In this document: positions 5,574-11,217 of the stretch, in pieces
How positions within the stretch are numbered: position 1 is the stretch's first letter
How the letters are laid out: the number at the start of each line of letters is the position of its first letter
Source: JBOGZD01 sp050697155
GTDB taxonomy: Bacteria; Actinomycetota; Thermoleophilia; Solirubrobacterales; 70-9
Direction: 5' to 3'
DNA length: 11,217 nt
NCBI GenBank assembly: GCA_050697155.1
Contig: JBOGZD010000094.1
Location: forward strand, 1 to 11,217
The notes under the pieces: model-generated
Databases searched by the model: none
Told to the model about the DNA's origin: nothing
Seen by the model: the letters and a program-made list of their open reading frames with translations, nothing else
Position numbers and translations under genes: made by a program

Positions 5574-6476
5574 ATGAGGGTCCGGGCAGAGACCAGGCGC
5601 CTGACCGCGCCGTTCGCCGCCGGCAGCGAGGGCGCAACCGTGGCGGTTGAGCCGCTGCGCGTCGGCCGGACGCGCTGGTCGCCGAAGATGATGGAGAGCC
5701 CCCGGGGCCGGTTCGCGATGGCGCGGGCGGTCGCCGAGCCGCCCTCGAGCTGGCCGCTCGTCCCCTGTCCCGCCTACCTCGTCCATCACCCCAGCGCCGG
5801 CCCCTTCCTGGTCGACACGGGCCTGCACCCGTCGGTGGCGGCGAAGCCCGCCGCCAACATGGGGCGGCTCGCTGCCGGCTTCGGCAAGCCGCTGTTGGAC
5901 CCCGGCGAAGACCTCCCGGCGCAGCTTCGCGCGCGCGGGATCGACCCGAAGGGGATCCGGCTGGTGGTGATGACCCACCTGCACCTCGACCACGCCTCCG
6001 GGATGGCCGAGTTTCCCGGCGCCACCTTCGTCGTCGCGAACCCGGAGTGGGTGGCGGCGACCACCGAGCGTCGCCCGCTGCTGCACGGCTACCGGCCGGC
6101 CCACTACGACTACGCGTTCGATTACCGCACGCTCGACTACAACGGCGAGCTGATCGACTCGTACTCGACCTTCGGCCGCACCTTCGACCTGTTCGGCGAC
6201 GCCAGCGTGCGCCTGGCCTTCACGCCCGGCCACAGCGCCGGCCACCAGGCGGTGATCTGCCGCCTGGGTGAGCGCGATCTGGTGATCGCGGGCGACGCCG
6301 TCTACACCTACCGCCAGCTAGAGGGCGGGCCCGAGCCGCTGCGCCCGTTCGACCTGCACACCTGGCGACGCTCGCTGCGCGAGCTGCAGCTGTTCCATCG
6401 CCAGTACCCGCAGGCGGTGATCCTGCCCGGCCACGACGCCGAGCACTTCGCCGGCCTCGAGCAGCGCTACGAGTGA
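5574..6476 (+). CDS. AiiA-like N-acyl homoserine lactonase family protein
   Basis: 300-residue metallo-beta-lactamase-fold hydrolase. The dinuclear metal site is complete: H135, H137, D139 and H140 in THLHLDHASG, H220 in TPGHSAGH, D241 in AGDAVY, and H287 in PGHDAEHF. Tyr244, three residues after D241, matches the position of the catalytic tyrosine in AiiA lactonase (DASY). The ending FHRQYPQAVILPGHD also resembles AiiA, and FLVDTG near 79-84 is typical. It probably opens lactone rings, either acyl-homoserine lactones (quorum quenching) or other lactones; the substrate is not decided by sequence. The frame is open far upstream, but that part is antisense to the PECR-like gene. ATG 5574 is chosen because TACCCT precedes it by 9 nt and the protein reads naturally from there. 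Its stop overlaps the end of the convergent acyltransferase by 10 bp. Confidence 0.86.
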   Translation: MRVRAETRRLTAPFAAGSEGATVAVEPLRVGRTRWSPKMMESPRGRFAMARAVAEPPSSWPLVPCPAYLVHHPSAGPFLVDTGLHPSVAAKPAANMGRLAAGFGKPLLDPGEDLPAQLRARGIDPKGIRLVVMTHLHLDHASGMAEFPGATFVVANPEWVAATTERRPLLHGYRPAHYDYAFDYRTLDYNGELIDSYSTFGRTFDLFGDASVRLAFTPGHSAGHQAVICRLGERDLVIAGDAVYTYRQLEGGPEPLRPFDLHTWRRSLRELQLFHRQYPQAVILPGHDAEHFAGLEQRYE

Positions 6477-7261
6477 GTCCGCGGCCGGGCGCCCGCCGAG
6501 GCGCCTGCGACCGCGTCGGCGGCGCCCTCGCGCAGCGACCGAAGCACCCCGCGGCGCCCCTTGGCGTCGAGTGGCTCGTACATCGCCTTGACCCGGTCGA
6601 AGATCGCCCGTGCGGCTTCGAGCTGCTGCTCGCGGGTCGGCTGGGCGACGACGTCGAACCTCATCGGCTCCGCGTACTGCACCGTGACCTTGGGGAACTG
6701 AAGCCGCTTCCAGCGCCTCACCCCGAGCGACCCGTGGATCGCCACCGGGACCACCGGCAGCCCGGACTCGAGCGCCAGGCGTCCGACCCCCGGCCTGGGA
6801 TCACCGAGCGCGCCCGTCCGCGAGCGACCTCCCTCGGCGTAGATCAGCACGCAGTCGCCGCGGTCGAGGATTCCGTGCGCGGTTGCGAACGCCTCGTCGT
6901 CGTGGTGTCCGCGCCGAACCGGGAACACGCCGCCGGCCCGGAAGACGTAGGTGAGCAGGCGGTTCTTGCCGAAGAGCTGCGACTTGGCCATGAACCTGAT
7001 CTTCCGCCGCGTGTAGACGCCGGCGAAGAAGTGGTCCATGTTCGAGAAGTGGTTCGGCGCCATGATGAAGCCGCCGTCCGCAGGCACGTTGTCCACCCCG
7101 ATCGCCCGGCAGCGGTAGAGCAGCATCGCCACGGGCGTGATGATCATCCGGACGAGCTCGTAGGTCCAGCCGGCACCGTGAGTGCGAGCCCAGGTGTGGA
7201 AGGGCTCAAAGTAGTCCGCGGGGCGGGTGTCCTTGTAGACCTGTGGCTTGATCTCGGCCAT
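6467..7261 (-). CDS. PlsC-type 1-acylglycerol-3-phosphate acyltransferase family protein
   Basis: 264 residues with the LPLAT motifs in order: HX4D at H71-D76 (NHFSNMDHFF), VFPVRRG at 112-118, EGGRS at 143-147 within YAEGGRSRTG, and VPVAIHG further on. Such enzymes move an acyl group from acyl-CoA or acyl-ACP to lysophosphatidate or a related acceptor at the inner membrane face. The usual FPEGTRS block is YAEGGRS here, which keeps the Glu, Gly, Arg and Ser. A hydrophobic patch around 35-50 could sit on the membrane. It lies 59 nt downstream of the glycerol kinase on the same strand, which fits a glycerol to phospholipid unit. Start ATG at 7261; an open frame further upstream is antisense or intergenic. 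The exact acceptor is unknown. Confidence 0.9.
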   Translation of the reverse strand: MAEIKPQVYKDTRPADYFEPFHTWARTHGAGWTYELVRMIITPVAMLLYRCRAIGVDNVPADGGFIMAPNHFSNMDHFFAGVYTRRKIRFMAKSQLFGKNRLLTYVFRAGGVFPVRRGHHDDEAFATAHGILDRGDCVLIYAEGGRSRTGALGDPRPGVGRLALESGLPVVPVAIHGSLGVRRWKRLQFPKVTVQYAEPMRFDVVAQPTREQQLEAARAIFDRVKAMYEPLDAKGRRGVLRSLREGAADAVAGASAGARPRTHS

Positions 7262-7320
7262 CGGCGAAGAGAGCCGGCGACGTCGGCTCCCGGTTCTCCT
7301 ACCCCCTGGGCACCGGCGAG

Positions 7321-8793
7321 TTACGCGGCTCCTTGCGGATCCCCGCCCGCCGCCCAGCCCTTGGCTCGCTCGACCGCCTCGCGCCAGCGGCCGAGCAGCG
7401 CCTCGCGCTCGCCCGCAGCCATCGCCGGCTCGTAGCGGGCAGCCTCGCGCCACATCTCCCGCACCTCTTCGAGCGCCCAGAACCCGGTCCCGAGCCCGGC
7501 CAGGTAGGCCGCCCCGAGCGCCGTCGTCTCGGCCACCACGGGGACGATCACCGGGGCGTCGAGCACGTCGGCCTGGAACTGCATCAGCCAGCGGTTGGCC
7601 ACCGCGCCGCCGTCGGCGCGCAGCTCGCGCAGGCGCTCGTCGGCCGCGGCCTCCTGGGCGCGCACGGCGTCGACGGTCTGGTAGGCGATCGACTCGAGCG
7701 CGGCGCGGGCGAGATGGGCGCGCCCGGCGCCGCGGGTGAGGCCGAGGATCGTCCCGCGCGCGTAGGGGTCCCAGTGCGGGGAGCCGAGCCCGGTGAGCGC
7801 CGGGACGAAGTAGACGCCGTCGTTGGATTCGAGGGACGCCGCGAGCCCCTCGGTGTCAGCGGCCTCGGCGACGATCCCGAGTCCGTCGCGCAGCCACTGC
7901 ACGGCGGCCCCGGTGACGAACACGGCCGCCTCGAGCGCGTAGTCGGCGCCGTCCCCGAGCCCCCATGCGACGGTGGTCAGCAGCCCGTCGCCGGGGTCCG
8001 GCGCCTGGCGCCCGGCACACATCAGCACGAAGCTGCCGGTGCCGTAGGTGTTCTTGGCCATCCCGGGCGCGTGGCAGGCCTGGCCGAAGAGCGCCGCCTG
8101 CTGGTCGCCGGCGATCCCGGCGACGGGCACCTCGCCGCCGAACTCGGCCGTGGTCCCGTAGACGTGGGCCGAGGGCAGCGGCTCCGGGAGCGCCGCCTCC
8201 TCGACGCCGAGCAGCTCGCACAGATCGGGGTCCCAGGCCAGGCGGTGGATGTCGAACAGCATCGTCCGCGAGGCGTTTGAGTAGTCGGTGGCGTGGCGCC
8301 CGGTGAGCTTTTGGACCAGCCACGAGTCGACGGTCCCGAAGGCGGCCTCGCGAGCCTCGGGTACGTTGGCCAGCAGCCATTCGATCTTCGTGCCCGAGAA
8401 GTAGGGGTCGATGACCAGCCCGGTCCGCTCTCGGACCAGCGCCTCGTGCCCGGCCTCGCGCAGCTCCGCGCAGCGCTCGGCGGTGCGCCGGTCCTGCCAG
8501 ACGAGCGCGTTGTGGACCGGCTCGCCGCTGCTGCGATCCCAGGCGACGACGGTCTCGCGCTGGTTGGTGATCCCGATCGCATCGAGGCTCCCGGCGTCGG
8601 CCCTCGCGTCGGCGAGCGCGTGCGAGGCGACCCGCCTGGTCACCGCCCAGATCTCGTTTGCGTCGTGCTCGACCCAGCCGGGGCGCGGGAACCGCTGCTC
8701 GAACTCGCTGTAGGCCCGCCCGCGGATGCGACCCTCGCGGTCGAAGACGAGGCAGGTGGTGCCGGTAGTGCCTTGGTCGATCGCCAGGATCAA
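7321..8793 (-). CDS. glpK: Glycerol kinase
   Basis: 490-residue FGGY-family kinase that phosphorylates glycerol to glycerol 3-phosphate with ATP. Visible hallmarks: DQGTTGTT at 6-13, GITNQRET at 74-81 with the glycerol-binding Arg-Glu pair, DPYFSGTK at 129-136, catalytic Asp230 in GIAGDQQAALFGQ, NTYGTGSF at 248-255, and LGSPHWDPYARG at 336-347. Length is normal. The start is TTG at 8793, giving the standard N-terminus MILAIDQGTT; no ATG or GTG gives a better fit. It has no Shine-Dalgarno but has TAGCCT 10 nt upstream. The histidine phosphorylated by HPr in Gram-positive enzymes (the HFYG motif before the VPIAG segment) is not present; the equivalent stretch reads AEFGGEVPVAG. The PlsC-type gene follows at 59 nt. 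No glycerol facilitator or glycerol-3-phosphate dehydrogenase is in the window. Confidence 0.95.
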   Translation of the reverse strand: MILAIDQGTTGTTCLVFDREGRIRGRAYSEFEQRFPRPGWVEHDANEIWAVTRRVASHALADARADAGSLDAIGITNQRETVVAWDRSSGEPVHNALVWQDRRTAERCAELREAGHEALVRERTGLVIDPYFSGTKIEWLLANVPEAREAAFGTVDSWLVQKLTGRHATDYSNASRTMLFDIHRLAWDPDLCELLGVEEAALPEPLPSAHVYGTTAEFGGEVPVAGIAGDQQAALFGQACHAPGMAKNTYGTGSFVLMCAGRQAPDPGDGLLTTVAWGLGDGADYALEAAVFVTGAAVQWLRDGLGIVAEAADTEGLAASLESNDGVYFVPALTGLGSPHWDPYARGTILGLTRGAGRAHLARAALESIAYQTVDAVRAQEAAADERLRELRADGGAVANRWLMQFQADVLDAPVIVPVVAETTALGAAYLAGLGTGFWALEEVREMWREAARYEPAMAAGEREALLGRWREAVERAKGWAAGGDPQGAA

Positions 8794-8803
8794 CGCCGGG
8801 CGG

Positions 8804-8809
8804 AGGCTA
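8804..8809 (-). promoter_or_regulatory. Candidate -10 element of glycerol kinase
   Basis: TAGCCT on the minus strand in the context CCGGCGGATAGCCT, 10 nt before the TTG start. It matches the context and spacing of the PECR-like gene's site. It implies a leaderless mRNA beginning at a TTG codon, which would be unusual and testable. No -35 hexamer is apparent. Confidence 0.48.
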
Positions 8810-8837
8810 TCCGCCGGCGCCGGCCCGGCGCGAGACC

Positions 8838-8868
8838 GCAGTCGACCGCGCGGAGCGCGGCAGACTGC
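8838..8868 (-). terminator. Hairpin after the secreted-protein gene
   Basis: GCAGTC (8838-8843) pairs with GACTGC (8863-8868), then a 2x2 mismatch, then CCGCG (8846-8850) with CGCGG (8856-8860) around a 5-nt loop. It starts 12 nt after the stop codon of the upstream minus-strand gene and lies before the glycerol kinase promoter. There is no T-tract, so it is only a candidate terminator. Confidence 0.38.
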
Positions 8869-8880
8869 AGCCCTCGAGAT

Positions 8881-9687
8881 CTACGGGGCGCAGATCGGGA
8901 GCGGGATCGGCAGCGGCAGGCCGCCGAGCAGGTCGCAGACGACTCCGGGGCCGAGGATGCCGGCGAGCTCGCCGCCCAGCAGCCCGTCGAGCAGGCTCTC
9001 GACCATCGCGAAGACCTGGCCGAGGGTCGCCTCGACCTGGTCGAACGCGGCGGCGATCGCGGCCGCGGCCTCGGGGGGCAGCGGCAGCGTCGCGAGCAGC
9101 TCCTGAACCTGGTCGAGCACACCGGTGACGTGCTCGGTCACCTGCGCGATCAGGTCGCTGATCAGCGGCTTTACCTCGGCGAGCACGTCGGGGCTGGCAA
9201 GCGCGGCGAGCAGCGCCTCGATGTCGCCGTCGGCCTCGAACTGGGCGATAGCCTCGAGCACCGCGGCCTGCGCCGGCTGGGGCAGCTGCTGGGCGAGTGA
9301 GACCAGCAGGTCGACCACCTGCTCGTGGATCGCCGCGTAGCTCGCGGCGCCGTCGACCATCAGGCCCTGCACCTGCGGCGGAACGACCGGGATCAGGGTC
9401 GCGAACGTGCCCAGTCCACGGTCGCTCCGCGCCGCCACCTTTCGCAGCGCCTTCGCCCGCGCCCCGCGCCCGTCGGTCCGCTTGGCGATCCGCTTCGCCT
9501 TCTGGGTCCGCCGCTCGGCCGCGCCGATCGCGTCGGCGACGGCGCCCCCGTCGCCGGCGTGGGCGGCGGCGACGGCGCGCTCGACCGCGTTGTCGGCCTT
9601 GCGCAGCTCGGAGCCGACGCCCGCGTGAGCGGCGGCGGGCACGGCGAGCGCGACGGTGGCGATTAGCAGGGCAAGCTTCAATCTCAT
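8881..9687 (-). CDS. Secreted helical protein of unknown function
   Basis: 268 residues, not recognised. Residues 1-22 are a clear Sec signal peptide (MRLK, hydrophobic core, cleavage at AHA). The mature part has a basic segment near 55-90 (RRTQKAKRIAKR), then long amphipathic helices rich in Ala, Leu, Val, Gln and Glu (about 105-235), for example VVDLLVSLAQQL and LISDLIAQVTEHV. The tail is Gly/Pro-rich with C251 and C266, the only two cysteines, which could form one disulfide. No catalytic motif is visible. GGAAGG at 9704-9699 (minus strand) precedes the ATG by 11 nt and supports the start, and TATATC at 9721-9716 may be a -10. The glycosyltransferase ends 99 nt upstream. A surface, adhesive or lipid-binding role is possible but unsupported. 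Confidence 0.78.
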   Translation of the reverse strand: MRLKLALLIATVALAVPAAAHAGVGSELRKADNAVERAVAAAHAGDGGAVADAIGAAERRTQKAKRIAKRTDGRGARAKALRKVAARSDRGLGTFATLIPVVPPQVQGLMVDGAASYAAIHEQVVDLLVSLAQQLPQPAQAAVLEAIAQFEADGDIEALLAALASPDVLAEVKPLISDLIAQVTEHVTGVLDQVQELLATLPLPPEAAAAIAAAFDQVEATLGQVFAMVESLLDGLLGGELAGILGPGVVCDLLGGLPLPIPLPICAP

Positions 9688-9786
9688 GCGGCGAAGTTCC
9701 TTCCGGGTAGGTTCCGATATACGCCATCGGCACCTGCGCGAGGACCTTGAGCCGGGATGCGCCCGGCTGGACGCGGCGCGCGAGGG

Positions 9787-10452
9787 TCAGCGCCGCCGCG
9801 CCCACCAGACGCGAGCGAAGTCGCGCACCTGGCGGGCGCGGTGGATGAAGCCGCCGAGGGTGCGGCCGGTCGCGCGGTGGTCTAGCTCGAGCTCGATCTC
9901 CGCCACTCGAAACCCGGCGCGAACGGCGTCGACCGTGATCCCGATCTCCATCCCATAGCCGTCCGCAAACGGCAGCGCTGCCTCCAGCACCTCCGTGCGC
10001 ATCGCCCGCTGGCCGGAGATCGCCGCCTCGGCGCGGTAGCCGCAGCGCCTGCGGATCGCCCAGCGGGCGAAGCCGAGCGCGACGCCGAACCCGCCGCCCA
10101 CTCGGCGGGCAAAGGCTGCGATCGCGAGATCGCAGCGGCCCTGGCGCACCTCCGCAACCAGCGTCGTCAGCCCTGACGCCGACCGCCCGAGGTCGGCGTC
10201 GCAGAGCAGCACCAGTGCCGGGGGCTCGCGCTGGCCGAGCGCCGCCTGTGCGGCCGCCGTGACGTTGGCGCCCTTGCCGTGCGGGCGCCGGCGGCTGACG
10301 ACCCGGGCGCCCGCGGCGATCGCCACCTGCGCGGTCCCGTCCGTCGAGGCGTCATCGGCGACCCAGATCACCGCGCCCGGAAACGCGGCCCCAAGCGCGG
10401 CGAGCGTCGCCTCGATCCGATCGGCCTCGTTGCGGGCCGCGACGACGACCAC
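9787..10452 (-). CDS. Family 2 glycosyltransferase
   Basis: Small GT-A glycosyltransferase of 221 residues from GTG 10452. Motifs: VVVVAARNEADRI at the N-terminus (nucleotide-sugar binding), ADDASTDGT (first Asp pair), CDADL (the DXD metal and nucleotide site), ISGQRAMR (the SGQRA block common in polyprenyl or lipid-sugar synthases), and GYGMEIGITVDAVRAGFRVAEIEL, typical of the acceptor side. The basic C-terminus (RARQVRDFARVWWARRR) has no strong membrane helix. It probably transfers a sugar to a lipid or small acceptor in the cytoplasm; the acceptor is unknown. I choose GTG 10452 because GAGGAGGG sits 4 nt before it. An ATG at 10500 would add 16 residues and would overlap head-on with the biotinyl protein's start codon. 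It is first in a minus-strand pair with the secreted protein. Confidence 0.86.
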   Translation of the reverse strand: MVVVAARNEADRIEATLAALGAAFPGAVIWVADDASTDGTAQVAIAAGARVVSRRRPHGKGANVTAAAQAALGQREPPALVLLCDADLGRSASGLTTLVAEVRQGRCDLAIAAFARRVGGGFGVALGFARWAIRRRCGYRAEAAISGQRAMRTEVLEAALPFADGYGMEIGITVDAVRAGFRVAEIELELDHRATGRTLGGFIHRARQVRDFARVWWARRR

Positions 10453-10456
10453 GAGG

Positions 10457-10464
10457 CCCTCCTC
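10457..10464 (-). promoter_or_regulatory. Strong Shine-Dalgarno deciding the glycosyltransferase start
   Basis: GAGGAGGG on the minus strand, 4 nt before the GTG at 10452. It is the best ribosome-binding site seen in the window and favours this GTG over the ATG at 10500, which has no comparable signal. Confidence 0.55.
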
Positions 10465-10483
10465 GATCGTCTCGCCGGCCGGA

Positions 10484-10489
10484 TACAGT
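10484..10489 (+). promoter_or_regulatory. Candidate -10 element of the biotinyl protein and crotonase operon
   Basis: TACAGT in the context GGATACAGT, 9 nt before the ATG at 10499. No Shine-Dalgarno precedes that start, so a leaderless transcript is likely. The site lies upstream of the preferred glycosyltransferase start on the other strand. Confidence 0.45.
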
Positions 10490-10498
10490 CCCGCGGTC

Positions 10499-10714
10499 AT
10501 GAGCGTCGACATTCCAGCGCACATCACCGGCACGGTGTGGAAGATCGAGGTCGGGGTGGGCGACAACGTTGCCGACGGCGACGCCGTGGTCATCCTCGAG
10601 TCGATGAAGATGGAGATGCCGGTCGAGGCCGAGGACGACGGCACGGTGAAGGAGATCCGCTGCGAGGAGGGGCAGTCCGTCCAGGAAGGCGAGGTTCTCG
10701 TCGTCCTGGAGTAG
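10499..10714 (+). CDS. Stand-alone biotinyl carrier protein (BCCP-type)
   Basis: 71 residues, a complete biotinyl/lipoyl domain and nothing more. The attachment motif ESMKMEMPV places biotin on Lys37, and the mirrored half (DDGTVKEIRCEEGQSVQEGEVLVVLE) completes the flattened beta-barrel. The MKM triplet is typical of biotin, not lipoate. It would carry carboxyl groups between a biotin carboxylase and a carboxyltransferase of an acyl-CoA carboxylase (acetyl-, propionyl- or methylcrotonyl-CoA); neither partner subunit is in the window. The ATG at 10499 gives MSVDIPAHITGTVWKI, a natural domain start, with TACAGT 9 nt upstream. A frame open to 10259 upstream is antisense to the glycosyltransferase. 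The crotonase starts 21 nt downstream, so the pair is probably one operon. Confidence 0.9.
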   Translation: MSVDIPAHITGTVWKIEVGVGDNVADGDAVVILESMKMEMPVEAEDDGTVKEIRCEEGQSVQEGEVLVVLE

Positions 10715-10735
10715 CCGCATCCGGTCGCTCGTCGA

Positions 10736-11217
10736 ATGACCCGCGAGCTTGCGAGCGGCAAGCTGCTTCTCGACCGCCCCGCCGAGGCGGTCGCCCGGCT
10801 GACGCTCAACAACCCCGAGAAGCGCAACCCGCTGGACCACGAGGTGCTCGACGCGATCGCGGCGGCGCTGCCCGGGCTGGCCGAGGGGATCGAGACGCGC
10901 TGCGTGATCGTCACCGGGACCGGGCAGGCGTTCTCGGCCGGCTACGACATCGGCTCGATCCCCGCGCAGAGCTTCGCCGCCGACGCCGAGGCGCTCGTCG
11001 CCCACCCCTTCCACGAGGCGATGGAAGCCGTCTCGGCGCACCCCTATCCGATCCTCGCGGCGATCAACGGCCACTGCCTCGGAGGCGGGCTCGAGCTGGC
11101 GGTGCGCTGCGACCTGCGGCTGTGCGCCGCCGGCGCCAGGCTCGGGATGCCGCCGGCGAAGCTCGGGCTGATCTACGGTCACACGGGTCTGGAGCGGTTC
11201 ATCGACGTGATCGGGGT
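10736..11217 (+). CDS. Crotonase-fold protein, methylmalonyl-CoA decarboxylase-like (partial)
   Basis: The first 160 residues of an enoyl-CoA hydratase/isomerase family protein; it runs off the window without a stop. The fold is clear: LTLNNPEKRNPLD at 23-35, oxyanion-hole segment AFSAGYDI at 65-72, and NGHCLGGGLELAVRCDL at 111-127 with E120 in place of the first catalytic Glu of crotonase. The second catalytic Glu (as in QPEILLG) is replaced by Pro140 in MPPAKLGLIYGHTGLERF. That pattern, with Tyr147, resembles E. coli YgfG methylmalonyl-CoA decarboxylase (TPVNLGVPYN) as I remember it. So a decarboxylase or other crotonase activity is likelier than hydration. It starts 21 nt after the biotinyl carrier gene, which also fits a carboxylated acyl-CoA substrate. 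Start ATG 10736 lacks an obvious Shine-Dalgarno. Confidence 0.88.
   Translation, partial: MTRELASGKLLLDRPAEAVARLTLNNPEKRNPLDHEVLDAIAAALPGLAEGIETRCVIVTGTGQAFSAGYDIGSIPAQSFAADAEALVAHPFHEAMEAVSAHPYPILAAINGHCLGGGLELAVRCDLRLCAAGARLGMPPAKLGLIYGHTGLERFIDVIG

Noticed and set aside
10499..10714. Lipoyl carrier domain
   Set aside because: The ESMKMEMPV motif with the MKM triplet is the biotinylation signature; lipoyl domains usually have DKA or similar around the lysine.
10501..10914. N-terminal extension of the glycosyltransferase (375-residue form)
   Set aside because: It is antisense to the biotinyl protein and the crotonase, Ser/Thr-rich with no homology features, and precedes the natural GT-A start.
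10352..11182. 276-residue minus-strand open frame opposite the crotonase
   Set aside because: It is the shadow of the biotinyl protein and crotonase genes; the crotonase on the plus strand has all family motifs.

Overview
The window is very GC-rich, densely coding DNA with short intergenic gaps. Protein similarities recalled from memory (lipid and acyl-CoA enzymes, an AbiEi/DUF559-type nuclease, small secreted proteins) suggest an actinobacterium, plausibly of the Thermoleophilia/Solirubrobacterales type. That placement is an inference; there is no rRNA or marker gene here to settle it.

Layout, left to right: a complete acyl-CoA dehydrogenase (+); a 300-residue winged-helix/DUF559 putative nuclease (-) bounded at both ends by related 39-bp palindromic repeats; a secreted glycerophosphodiester phosphodiesterase (-); a FabG-like SDR and an abutting secreted protein with ten 9-residue RTX-type repeats (both +); a PECR-like trans-2-enoyl-CoA reductase (-) divergent from an AiiA-like lactonase (+); a PlsC-type acyltransferase downstream of glycerol kinase (both -); a secreted protein of unknown function (-); a family 2 glycosyltransferase (-); a stand-alone biotinyl carrier protein (+); and a crotonase-fold protein (+) that runs off the right edge.

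The theme is lipid and acyl-CoA metabolism. Acyl-CoA dehydrogenase, two SDRs and the crotonase act on acyl-CoAs. The phosphodiesterase can release glycerol 3-phosphate from phospholipid head groups, glycerol kinase makes glycerol 3-phosphate, and the acyltransferase can put acyl chains back on it. The biotinyl carrier and the crotonase, which looks more like methylmalonyl-CoA decarboxylase than a hydratase, probably form one transcription unit on carboxylated acyl-CoAs.

Two signals go beyond the gene list. First, the DUF559 gene looks like a self-contained cassette: its start codon lies in one palindromic repeat and its stop codon in a second, related one, and it sits between two genes that would otherwise converge. 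Second, five genes without a Shine-Dalgarno sequence carry a TA(G/C)NNT hexamer 8 to 10 nt before the start codon, as expected for leaderless transcripts, while genes with a Shine-Dalgarno lack it. No tRNA, rRNA, CRISPR array or recognisable insertion sequence was seen.
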